In this document: piece after piece, positions 1-6,049 of the stretch | How the letters are laid out: each line of letters starts with the position of its first letter | Numbering within the stretch: position 1 is the stretch's first letter | DNA from: Pseudomonadota bacterium | GTDB lineage: Bacteria; Pseudomonadota; Gammaproteobacteria; Burkholderiales; Burkholderiaceae | DNA: 6,322 nt | Direction: 5' to 3' | NCBI GenBank assembly: GCA_023441105.1 | Contig: JAEZQX010000435.1 | Span: forward strand, 1 to 6,322 | Made by a program: the position numbers and the translations under genes | Notes under the pieces: generated by a model | What the model was told of the DNA's origin: nothing | Databases searched by the model: none | Seen by the model: the letters and a program-made list of their open reading frames with translations, nothing else

Positions 1-688
1 GCGGGCGCGCGCCCGCGCCGACGACACGCGCGTGGTCTTCATCGCCAACCCCACCAACCCGACCGGCACCTTCGTGTCGGGGCCGCAGCTGCAGGCCTTC
101 CTCGACAAGGTGCCGTCGCGGGTGGCGGTGGTGCTCGACGAGGCCTACACCGAATACCTGGCGCCGGAGCAGCGCTACGACGCGCTCGCCTGGGTTCGCC
201 GCTATCCCAATCTGGTCGTGTCGCGCACGCTGTCCAAGGCCTATGGCCTCGCCGGCTTGCGGGTCGGCTTCATGGTGGCGCCGCCGCCGCTCACCGATCT
301 CATGAACCGGGTCCGCCAGCCGTTCAACGTCAACACGCTGGCACAGGCGGCGGCCATCGCGGCGCTCGGTGACCAGGAGTTCCTCGAGCGCAGCTTCCAG
401 CTCAATCGCGCGGGCTTGGACCAACTCCAGCAGGGCTTCGCTGCCCTCGGGCTGGAGTTCGTGCCGTCGTCCGGCAATTTCGTGCTGGTCCGGGTCGGCC
501 GGTCGGACCTCGTCAACGAGTTGCTGCTGCGCGCGGGCATCATCGTGCGCCCGGTCGGCAACTACGCCTTGCCCGAATGGCTGCGCGTGACCGTCGGGCT
601 CCCGGAGGAGAACGCGGCCTTCCTGGCGGCGCTGCCGGCTGCATTGGCGGGCGCCCGGGCTGCGGGAACCGGACGAGCGACCGCCTGA
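1..688 (+). CDS. hisC: Histidinol-phosphate aminotransferase, 3' part (5' end outside window)
   Basis: A PLP-dependent fold type I aminotransferase that makes histidinol phosphate from imidazole-acetol phosphate and glutamate in cytoplasmic histidine synthesis; many homologues also transaminate aromatic 2-oxo acids. The reading frame is open from base 2 and 228 residues are visible; family members have about 350-370, so roughly the first 125-140 residues are missing. Seen in order: the ANPTNPTGT segment, VVLDEAYTEYL with the PLP-contacting Asp and Tyr, SRTLSKAYGLAGLRVGF whose Lys (codon 236-238) is the Schiff-base lysine, RQPFNVN, and a C-terminal RPVGNYALPEWLRVTVG block that carries the substrate-carboxylate Arg. 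The stop TGA overlaps the tyrA ATG by one base (TGATG), so the two are surely co-transcribed and probably translationally coupled. Pairing with tyrA suggests a role in tyrosine/phenylalanine transamination as well as histidine synthesis; this is inference. Internal ATG/GTG codons are not starts. Confidence 0.95.
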   Translation, partial: RARARADDTRVVFIANPTNPTGTFVSGPQLQAFLDKVPSRVAVVLDEAYTEYLAPEQRYDALAWVRRYPNLVVSRTLSKAYGLAGLRVGFMVAPPPLTDLMNRVRQPFNVNTLAQAAAIAALGDQEFLERSFQLNRAGLDQLQQGFAALGLEFVPSSGNFVLVRVGRSDLVNELLLRAGIIVRPVGNYALPEWLRVTVGLPEENAAFLAALPAALAGARAAGTGRATA

Positions 689-1554
689 TGAACCATGGCG
701 GTCTGAGCCCGGACGGTCTCGGCCGCGTGGCGCTGCTGGGCACCGGCCTGATCGGCGGCTCGTTCGCCGCCGCGTTGAAGCGCCACGGCCTGGCATCGCG
801 CATCATCGGCTTCTCCGCCGGCGATGCCGAGGCTGCGCTGCAGCTGGGTCTGGTGGACGAAGTCGCCGACTCGGCGCACGCGGCGGTCGCCGGCTGCGAC
901 GCGGTGGTGCTCGCGGCGCCGGTCTCGGTCAATATCGCCTTGCTGGAGCAGGTCGGCAGGGCGCTGCCGCCGGGCGTGCTGGTGACCGATGTGTCGAGCG
1001 TCAAGCTTGGCGTGGTGGAGGCTGCGCGACGCCATCTTGGCCACGCCTTGCCCGGCTTCGTTCCCTGCCATCCGATCGCCGGAAGCGAGCGCTCGGGGCC
1101 GCAGGCGGCCCACGCCGGCCTGTTCGCCGGCCGCACCGTCATCCTGAGTCCGCTCGAGACCTCGGAGCCGTCCAAGGTCACGCGCCTCGAGAAAGCCTGG
1201 CAGCATTGCGGCGCGATGGTGCTGCGCTTGTCGCCGCAGGAGCACGACCGCGTCTACGCGCTGGTGTCGCATTGGCCGCATGCCCTCGGCTTCGCGCTGG
1301 CCGCTGCGGTCGCCGGCAACGACATCGACGACCGGCTCGTCGGGCAGGGCTTGCTCGACGTGACGCGCACCGCCGCCTCATCGCCCGAGCTGTGGGCCGA
1401 CATCCTGCTGCAGAATGCGCGGCCGGTGCTCCAGGCGGCGGACCTGGTGGCCGACGAGCTGGCTGCCATCCGTGGCGCGGTGGAACGCGGCGACCGCGCC
1501 GCGCTGGCCGCGCTGTTCTCCCGCGCGGCCGCCTGGCGCAACCGCGTCGGTTGA
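688..1554 (+). CDS. tyrA: Prephenate (cyclohexadienyl) dehydrogenase
   Basis: A 288-residue monofunctional TyrA that oxidatively decarboxylates prephenate (or arogenate) to the tyrosine precursor in the cytoplasm. The N-terminal Rossmann fold shows GTGLIGGS (residues 18-25), followed by the LAAPVS strand end (75-80) and DVSSVK (101-106). The catalytic-site block CHPIAGSERSG lies at 127-137 with His128, and SHWPH at 193-197 matches the family SHxPH signature in the helical C-terminal domain. There is no chorismate mutase domain and no C-terminal ACT domain, so the length is normal for the short class. The ATG at 688 is chosen because it overlaps the hisC stop and places the Rossmann motif about 15 residues in; the same frame stays open into hisC but that part has no homology-like content. 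No clear Shine-Dalgarno sequence is present, which fits coupling to hisC. NAD versus NADP and prephenate versus arogenate preference cannot be read reliably. In many Burkholderiales aroA would follow; here it does not. Confidence 0.94.
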   Translation: MNHGGLSPDGLGRVALLGTGLIGGSFAAALKRHGLASRIIGFSAGDAEAALQLGLVDEVADSAHAAVAGCDAVVLAAPVSVNIALLEQVGRALPPGVLVTDVSSVKLGVVEAARRHLGHALPGFVPCHPIAGSERSGPQAAHAGLFAGRTVILSPLETSEPSKVTRLEKAWQHCGAMVLRLSPQEHDRVYALVSHWPHALGFALAAAVAGNDIDDRLVGQGLLDVTRTAASSPELWADILLQNARPVLQAADLVADELAAIRGAVERGDRAALAALFSRAAAWRNRVG

Positions 1555-1575
1555 GCCCGGGCGGCCCGCCAACCG
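1548..1575. terminator. Possible bidirectional terminator hairpin between convergent genes
   Basis: CGGTTG at 1548-1553 is the exact reverse complement of CAACCG at 1570-1575, with an inner CGGG (1558-1561) and CCCG (1565-1568) stem around a CGG loop. It covers the tyrA stop codon and almost all of the 22-base gap before the stop codon of the opposing dehydrogenase gene. No T-run follows on either strand, so it is at best a weak or factor-assisted terminator. Confidence 0.35.
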
Positions 1576-1576
1576 G

Positions 1577-2497
1577 CTACTTGCGCAGGCGTGCGATCAG
1601 GCTGGAGGTGTCCCAGCGCTTGCCGCCCATGGCCTGCACCTCGCCGTAGAACTGATCGACCAGGGCGGTGACCGGCAGCGGCGCCTTGTTGCGCTTGGCC
1701 TCGTCGAAGCACAGGCCAAGGTCCTTGCGCATCCAGTCGACGGCGAAACCGAAGTCGAACTTGTTGTCGACCATCGTGCCGCCGCGGTTGTCCATCTGCC
1801 AGGATTGCGCCGCGCCCTTGCCGATCACCTCGAGCACCAGCTTCATGTCGAGGCCGGACGCAAGGCCGAAGTTGATGCCTTCGGAGAGGCCCTGCACCAG
1901 GCCGGCGATGCAGATCTGGTTGACCATCTTGGCGAGCTGGCCGGCGCCTGCCTCGCCGATTCGGGTGCAGGCGCGCGAGAACGCCATGGCGACGGGGCGG
2001 GCCTTGTCGAAGGCCGCCTGGTCGCCGCCGCACATCACCGTGAGCATGCCGTTCTCGGCGCCAGCCTGGCCGCCGGACACCGGCGCATCGACGAACTGCA
2101 GCTTGGCCTTGGCGGCGGTCTGGTAGAGCTCGCGGGCAACGTCGGCCGAGGCGGTGGTATGGTCGACGAACAGGCTGCCGGGTGCCATCCCGGCGAACGC
2201 GCCGTCGTCACCGAGCACCACGCTGCGCAGGTCGGCGTCGTTGCCGACGCAGCAGAACACGATCTGCGCTCCCTTGGCGGCCTCGCGCGGCGTGGCCGCA
2301 GCCTTGGCCCGCGACGCGCGATCGCCTTCACCGGCGTTCGCCTTGAGCCATTCCTGGGCCTTGGCGCCGGTGCGGTTGTAGACCGTGACCTCGTGACCCG
2401 CCGCCAGCAGGTGCCGGGCCATCGGCCCGCCCATCACGCCGAGTCCGAGGAATGCCACCTTGTGGGGCGTCACCGCTTCATAAGTCTTGCTGGTCAT
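1577..2497 (-). CDS. NAD(P)-dependent oxidoreductase, 3-hydroxyisobutyrate dehydrogenase / tartronate semialdehyde reductase (GarR-like) family
   Basis: A 306-residue cytoplasmic beta-hydroxyacid dehydrogenase, a family that interconverts small 3-hydroxy acids and their semialdehydes. Visible motifs: Rossmann FLGLGVMGGPMA (residues 16-27); YNRT after the second strand (40-43), a pattern more common in NADP-using members; substrate-binding DAPVSGGQAGA (137-147); GAGQLAKMVNQ with the catalytic Lys190 and Asn193; and WMRKDLGL with the Lys258-Asp259 pair. Length is typical (about 290-310). The start at 2497 is favoured because AGGAG lies 8 bases upstream and the Rossmann motif follows closely; the longer open frame upstream runs through the GGT-like gene and has no domain content. 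It is the third gene of a HAD, GGT-like, dehydrogenase set, 62 bases after the GGT-like stop, possibly with an extra promoter in that gap. Substrate is unknown: tartronate semialdehyde, methylmalonate semialdehyde, succinic semialdehyde and L-threonate (LtnD is in the same superfamily) are all possible. Confidence 0.88.
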   Translation of the reverse strand: MTSKTYEAVTPHKVAFLGLGVMGGPMARHLLAAGHEVTVYNRTGAKAQEWLKANAGEGDRASRAKAAATPREAAKGAQIVFCCVGNDADLRSVVLGDDGAFAGMAPGSLFVDHTTASADVARELYQTAAKAKLQFVDAPVSGGQAGAENGMLTVMCGGDQAAFDKARPVAMAFSRACTRIGEAGAGQLAKMVNQICIAGLVQGLSEGINFGLASGLDMKLVLEVIGKGAAQSWQMDNRGGTMVDNKFDFGFAVDWMRKDLGLCFDEAKRNKAPLPVTALVDQFYGEVQAMGGKRWDTSSLIARLRK

Positions 2498-2505
2498 CTG
2501 CACTG

Positions 2506-2510
2506 CTCCT
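2506..2510 (-). promoter_or_regulatory. Ribosome binding site of the oxidoreductase gene
   Basis: AGGAG on the - strand (within AGAGGAGC), 8 bases before the ATG at 2497. It is the strongest Shine-Dalgarno in the window and decides the start codon, since the reading frame itself stays open for a further 780 bases upstream. Confidence 0.7.
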
Positions 2511-2533
2511 CTGGTCTCTGTCCCGGTCGCTGG

Positions 2534-2539
2534 ATTGTA
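2534..2539 (-). promoter_or_regulatory. Possible internal -10 element before the oxidoreductase gene
   Basis: TACAAT on the - strand (five of six to TATAAT) sits in the 62-base gap after the GGT-like stop codon. It would start transcription near 2527, giving a leader of about 30 bases that includes the ribosome binding site. No good -35 is seen: the best candidate around the GGT-like stop codon matches TTGACA at only about three positions. AT-rich hexamers are rare in this GC-rich DNA, which gives the match a little weight. Confidence 0.3.
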
Positions 2540-2559
2540 TTGGCAGGCCGGCGGCTGCT

Positions 2560-4206
2560 TCAGTAGCCGGCGGCATGGCCATCGCGACGGCTGTCGCTGG
2601 CGGCGACATAGCCGTCGTCGAGATCGTCGCCGAGCCGCCAGATGAACTGGCCCGAACCGAAATCCATGTAGGGATCGTCGGTCGCGGTGATGTGGTGGCC
2701 TCGCGCGGCCAGCTCCTGGGCCACCTGCTTCGGCATCGACGCCTCGAGGTCGACATCCAGACCGCGATGGACCTTGAAGCGCGGCGCATCGCAGGCGGCC
2801 TGAGGGTTCTGGCGATAGTCGATCATCCGCAGCAGCGTCTGCATGTGGCCTTGCGGCTGCATGTTGCCGCCCATCACGCCGAAGCTCATGATCGGCTGCT
2901 CGCCGCGCATCAGGAAGGCGGGGATGATGGTCTGGAACGGCCGCTTGCGCGGTGCCACCAGATTGGGATGACCGACCTCCGTCGTGAAGCCGAAGCCGCG
3001 GTTCTGCAGCGACACGCCGGTGTGCGGCTCGACCACGCCCGAGCCGAAGCCCATGTAGTTGGATTGGATGAAGCTCACCATCATGCCGGAGGCGTCCGCC
3101 GTCGTCATGTAGATGGTGCCGCCGGAAGGGGGCGTGCCGTGCTTGAAGTCGGTGGCCTTGTCCCTGGAGATCAGCGCCGCCCGTTCGCGCAAATAGCCGT
3201 CGTCGAGCAGCGACTCGGGCGTGATCTTCATGTGCCGCGGGTCGGCGACATGCCGGTAGACGTCGGCGAAGGCGCACTTCATGGCCTCGATCTGCAGGTG
3301 CCGGGTTTCCGTGCCGTCCGGGTCGAGCGCCGGCAGGTCGAAATGACGCAGGATGCCCAGCGCCATCAGGGCTGCGATGCCCTGGCCATTGGGCGGGATC
3401 TCATGCAGCTGGAAGCCGTGGTAGTCGACGGAGAGGGTGCCGACCCAATCCGGCCGGTACTCGGCCAGGTCGCCGGCCGCCAGTGCGCCGCCGTGGGCGC
3501 GGCTGTGCTCGACCAGCTTCTGCGCCGTCTCGCCTTCGTAGAAGTCACGACCGGTGGTCTCGGCAATGCGCCGCAGGGTGGCGGCGGCGCCGGCGGGGAT
3601 GAAGCGTTCGCCGACCCTGGGTACGCGGCCGCGCGGCAGGAAGTGCTCGCTGAAGCCTGGCTGGTTCTTCAGGATGTCGGCCTGCGACTGCCACTTGCGC
3701 TGCACGATGGTCGACACCGCATAGCCGCGCTCGGCGTACTCGATGGCCGGCGCGATCAGGTCGGCAAAGGGCAGCTTGCCGAACTTGCGATGCATCTCGG
3801 CCCAGCCGGCGATGCAGCCCGGCACCGACACCGAATTCCAGCCGCGCTGCGGAATGCTGCCGTTGTTGACGCGGTCGAAGTACGCCTTGTCCCAGGCCGC
3901 GGGCGACCAGCCCGATGCGTTCAGCCCGTGCAACTGCTTGCCGTCCCAGATGATGGCAAAACAGTCCGAACCCAGGCCGTTCGAAACCGGCTCGACCAGG
4001 GCGATCACGGCGGCGGCGGCGATGGCCGCATCGACTGCGTTGCCGCCGCTGCGCAGGACGGCCAGACCTGCCTGCGCGGCGAGCGGCTGCGAAGTGGCCA
4101 CCACGTTGCGGGCGAAGACCGGCGTGCGCACGGTGGGGTAGCGGTTCTCCCAGCCGAAGCGGGCGGCCGAGGAATCGGTCAGGGTGGCGGGATCGCGTTG
4201 GTTCAT
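2560..4206 (-). CDS. Gamma-glutamyltransferase-family Ntn hydrolase (YwrD-like, no signal peptide)
   Basis: A 548-residue protein of the GGT family, made as a proenzyme that cleaves itself before an N-terminal threonine. That Thr is most likely Thr364 in SGGTIYMTTAD (codon 3117-3115), giving a large subunit of 363 and a small one of 185 residues. Other conserved blocks: RSGGNAVDAAIA (52-63), PPNGQG (271-276), KRPFQTIIPA (421-430), MGGNMQPQGH (445-454) and the C-terminal DGHAAGY. There is no signal peptide, unlike periplasmic E. coli Ggt, so it is probably cytoplasmic. By manual alignment the E. coli FREMAP segment, whose Arg114 holds the gamma-glutamyl carboxylate, is NASGWSP (96-102) with Ser98 at the Arg position, and the NNQMDD segment with Asp433 is QNRGFG (401-406). 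The enzyme may therefore be an amidohydrolase or acylase with a different substrate rather than a true glutathione-active GGT. The start overlaps the HAD stop (ATGA), implying translational coupling. Confidence 0.9.
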   Translation of the reverse strand: MNQRDPATLTDSSAARFGWENRYPTVRTPVFARNVVATSQPLAAQAGLAVLRSGGNAVDAAIAAAAVIALVEPVSNGLGSDCFAIIWDGKQLHGLNASGWSPAAWDKAYFDRVNNGSIPQRGWNSVSVPGCIAGWAEMHRKFGKLPFADLIAPAIEYAERGYAVSTIVQRKWQSQADILKNQPGFSEHFLPRGRVPRVGERFIPAGAAATLRRIAETTGRDFYEGETAQKLVEHSRAHGGALAAGDLAEYRPDWVGTLSVDYHGFQLHEIPPNGQGIAALMALGILRHFDLPALDPDGTETRHLQIEAMKCAFADVYRHVADPRHMKITPESLLDDGYLRERAALISRDKATDFKHGTPPSGGTIYMTTADASGMMVSFIQSNYMGFGSGVVEPHTGVSLQNRGFGFTTEVGHPNLVAPRKRPFQTIIPAFLMRGEQPIMSFGVMGGNMQPQGHMQTLLRMIDYRQNPQAACDAPRFKVHRGLDVDLEASMPKQVAQELAARGHHITATDDPYMDFGSGQFIWRLGDDLDDGYVAASDSRRDGHAAGY

Positions 4207-4907
4207 GGCGTCTTCAGCAGTTGTGCGGCGAGATCGCGGATGTCGCGCGCGTGATAGTCGAAATCCGGGTCCGGCGTCAGGTCCTTGCGCGCCAGCGCCT
4301 CGGGCGTGGTGCCGAACTCGAAGGGGCGTTCGATGTAGGCGGTGCGGCAGCCGCAGGCACGGGCAGCCTGCAGGTCGCTCTTGTGGGCTGCCGCCATCAG
4401 CATCTGGGACGGTTCGATGGCGAACACGTCGCAGACGCCGAGGTAGGTTTGCGGGTCCGGCTTGTAGTGGCGGAAGACTTCCGCGGACAGGATGCAGTCC
4501 CACGGCAGGCCGGCATGCTTGGCCATGTCGGTCAGCAGCCCGAGGTTGCCGTTCGACAGGGTGCAGATGGTGAAGGCCGACTTCAGCGCCCCCAGCCCCG
4601 CGACCGAATCCGGCCATGGATCGAGCCGATGCCAGATCAGGTTGAGTTGCCGGCGGGCATCCTCGTCCAGCGACAGCCCGAAGCGGTCGATGATCTCGTT
4701 GAGAATCATGCGGTGCAGGTCGTCGATGCGCGTCCAGCCGAGCTGGCCGCTGCGCACCTTGTCCATCGCCGGCGCATAGCCTGCGCGCCAGGCGCTGGCG
4801 AATTCGCTGCCGTCGACACCCAGTTGCAGCGCGTCGACGTGGCGCGCGATGGTGCCGTGCCAGTCCACCACGGTCCCGAAGACGTCGAAGGCGATTACCC
4901 GTACCAT
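4203..4907 (-). CDS. HAD-superfamily hydrolase, haloacid dehalogenase type II-like
   Basis: A 234-residue cytoplasmic hydrolase resembling L-2-haloacid dehalogenases (usual length 220-240). Motif I is FDVFGTVVDW with nucleophile Asp8; position +2 is Phe10 rather than the Asp used as general acid by HAD phosphatases, which argues for the dehalogenase branch. Other matches are WR at 40-41 (equivalent to the halide/substrate Arg41 of L-DEX), TLSNGN with Ser118, and YKPDPQTY with Lys149. The dehalogenase SSNAWD motif is replaced by AAHKSD (173-178), so Asp178 is kept but the Ser and Asn are Ala and His; actual dehalogenation is uncertain. It is the first gene of the three-gene - strand set, and its TGA overlaps the next ATG by four bases. 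No Shine-Dalgarno is evident before the ATG at 4907. The start lies 32 bases from the divergent otnC start. The name 'dehalogenase' should be read as family membership, not proven activity. Confidence 0.87.
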   Translation of the reverse strand: MVRVIAFDVFGTVVDWHGTIARHVDALQLGVDGSEFASAWRAGYAPAMDKVRSGQLGWTRIDDLHRMILNEIIDRFGLSLDEDARRQLNLIWHRLDPWPDSVAGLGALKSAFTICTLSNGNLGLLTDMAKHAGLPWDCILSAEVFRHYKPDPQTYLGVCDVFAIEPSQMLMAAAHKSDLQAARACGCRTAYIERPFEFGTTPEALARKDLTPDPDFDYHARDIRDLAAQLLKTP

Positions 4908-4913
4908 CTGGCC

Positions 4914-4923
4914 AGTCTAGCAA
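4914..4923 (-). promoter_or_regulatory. Possible extended -10 promoter giving a leaderless HAD mRNA
   Basis: On the - strand TGCTAGACT resembles an extended -10 (TGnTATAAT; four of six in the hexamer). The hexamer ends 6 bases before the ATG at 4907, so transcription would begin at or next to the start codon. The absence of a Shine-Dalgarno there fits, but no -35 is seen and the match is modest. Confidence 0.22.
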
Positions 4924-4939
4924 ATGGTGGCGCCGGCGA

Positions 4940-5581
4940 ATGGCCATGACCGAAAACCAGGCACGCGAGGCGATCGCCGTCACCGCCGGCTCGCTTTATG
5001 CGCGCGGCCTCACCCACGGCAGTACCGGCAACATCAGCATCCGGCTCGGCGATCACTGGCTGGTGACGCCGACCGGCTCCAGCTTCGGCTCGCTGGATCC
5101 GGCGCGCATCTCGCTGCTCGACGGCGAAGGCCGGCTGTTGTCGGGGGATCCGGCCTCCAAGGAGGCCTTCCTGCACCGGGCGATGTACCGCCAGCGCGAA
5201 AGTGCCGGCGCGGTGGTGCACCTGCATTCCATCCATTCCGTCGCCGCCTCGGTGCTGACCGACGTCGATCCCGAGGACGTCCTGCCGCCGCTCACCGCGT
5301 ACTACGTGATGCGCATCGGCAGCCTGCCGCTGGTGCCGTACTACCCGCCCGGCGACAGCCGCCTGGCCGACGTCGTCGCCGGCTTCGCCGGCCGCCACCA
5401 TGCGCTGCTGCTCGCCAACCATGGTCCGGTCGTCGCCGGCAGCTCGCTGGCCGCCGCCACCGACGCGATCGAGGAGCTCGAAGCCACCGCCCGCCTGTTC
5501 GTCATGCTCCGCGGCCAACCCTGCCGCTGCCTGAACCACGACCAGGTCTCCGAGCTGCGCAGCCGCTATCCGATCAAGTAG
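4940..5581 (+). CDS. otnC: Class II aldolase, 3-oxo-tetronate 4-phosphate decarboxylase (OtnC-like)
   Basis: A 213-residue zinc enzyme of the class II aldolase/adducin family. OtnC decarboxylates 3-oxo-tetronate 4-phosphate to dihydroxyacetone phosphate in the catabolism of four-carbon sugar acids (threonate, erythronate). Seen: RGLTHGSTGNISIRL (22-36) and TPTGSSFGSLDP (43-54), the phosphate-binding and OtnC-like signature; SKEAFLH with acid Glu75; HLH (94-96) plus His161 in LANHGPVVAG as the three zinc ligands, as in FucA. A characteristic TAYYVMRIGSLPLVPYYPPGD stretch (119-139) also fits OtnC better than FucA or AraD. The start at 4940 has a weak GGTGG about 9 bases upstream; Met3 at 4946 is an equally possible start. 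It is divergent from the HAD gene. The usual partners OtnK (kinase), OtnI (isomerase) and a threonate or erythronate dehydrogenase of clear type are absent from the window. A fuculose/ribulose phosphate aldolase is the main alternative. Confidence 0.85.
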   Translation: MAMTENQAREAIAVTAGSLYARGLTHGSTGNISIRLGDHWLVTPTGSSFGSLDPARISLLDGEGRLLSGDPASKEAFLHRAMYRQRESAGAVVHLHSIHSVAASVLTDVDPEDVLPPLTAYYVMRIGSLPLVPYYPPGDSRLADVVAGFAGRHHALLLANHGPVVAGSSLAAATDAIEELEATARLFVMLRGQPCRCLNHDQVSELRSRYPIK

Positions 5582-5736
5582 GGCAGGGAATCGGGGGGAA
5601 AAGGCGAGTTCCGAAAGGGCGCGATCTATCCGGCACGAGCGACGGCATGCGCCCGTCCAGAGCGGTAGGAAGGAAGGGGGGTAGACCGGCAACGACTCGT
5701 TGATCCGCAGGGGAAGTCGAAGGCGCGGCTGCGACC

Positions 5737-5794
5737 GACTTGCCCACCGCGCCGCTCGTTCGTCGCAGGCGACGAGCGGCACCGTGGACAAGTC
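5737..5794. repeat. Long imperfect inverted repeat (stem-loop)
   Basis: Outer arms GACTTG (5737-5742) and CAAGTC (5789-5794) pair exactly, then CCAC (5744-5747) with GTGG (5784-5787) after one C/A mismatch. After a 3-by-3 internal loop, GCCGCTCGT (5751-5759) pairs perfectly with ACGAGCGGC (5772-5780). The apical part can also form a CGTCG/CGACG stem, an alternative to the top of the main helix. No T-run follows. It begins 155 bases after the otnC stop. It could be a 3' RNA element, an extragenic repeat or a protein-binding site. Confidence 0.6.
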
Positions 5795-5970
5795 TCGGCT
5801 CGCCGCAAGGAGGAGCGACAGACGGGCGAGCGGCGCATGAGTTGCTCCTTCGTCCCGGCGTCCAATACCCTCGGCCCCCGCAATCGGGCGCCCCTTCGTC
5901 CCCGGCATCGGGTGCCGCTCAGCCGATCCCAGCCTCAACCGTCGCAGGTCAGAATGCCCCACACCCAGCA

Positions 5971-6007
5971 GCCGCCAAGGAGCGGGCTTTGCCCGGCCTT
6001 AGGCGGC
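5971..6007. repeat. Inverted repeat, first hairpin of the cluster
   Basis: GCCGCC (5971-5976) pairs with GGCGGC (6002-6007), AAGG (5977-5980) with CCTT (5997-6000), and CGGGC (5983-5987) with GCCCG (5991-5995) around a TTT loop. Only small bulges interrupt 15 base pairs. No T-run follows; it abuts the next hairpin with one base between. Confidence 0.65.
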
Positions 6008-6008
6008 G

Positions 6009-6047
6009 CCCCCCTTGCCGAGGCGCGCAGCGCGTCGGGAAGGGGGG
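6009..6047. repeat. Inverted repeat, second hairpin of the cluster
   Basis: CCCCCCTT (6009-6016) pairs with AAGGGGGG (6040-6047), and CCGA (6018-6021) with TCGG (6035-6038) across a single G/G mismatch; CGC (6024-6026) and GCG (6032-6034) can extend the stem. The left arm can instead pair with a second AAGGGGGG copy at 6067-6074, so alternative folds are possible. Confidence 0.65.
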
Positions 6048-6049
6048 TA

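Noticed and set aside
1415..2566. 383-codon open frame on the + strand
   Set aside because: It overlaps the end of tyrA and runs antisense to the dehydrogenase gene, whose motifs are unambiguous.
2498..3277. N-terminal extension of the dehydrogenase frame (566 codons in all)
   Set aside because: The extension reads the GGT-like gene in the wrong frame; the ribosome binding site and Rossmann motif place the start at 2497.
2452..4254. 600-codon open frame on the + strand
   Set aside because: It is antisense to the whole GGT-like gene, has no recognisable domain, and is a usual by-product of GC-rich codon bias.
4207..4983. N-terminal extension of the GGT-like frame (807 codons in all)
   Set aside because: It overlaps the well-supported HAD gene in another frame; the ATGA overlap marks the real start at 4206.
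4924..5703. 259-codon open frame on the + strand starting at ATG 4924
   Set aside because: It overlaps otnC in another frame and is arginine- and proline-rich without domain content; otnC has zinc ligands and signature motifs.
4895..5962. 355-codon open frame on the - strand
   Set aside because: Much of it is antisense to otnC and the rest is hairpin-rich intergenic DNA; no domain is recognised.
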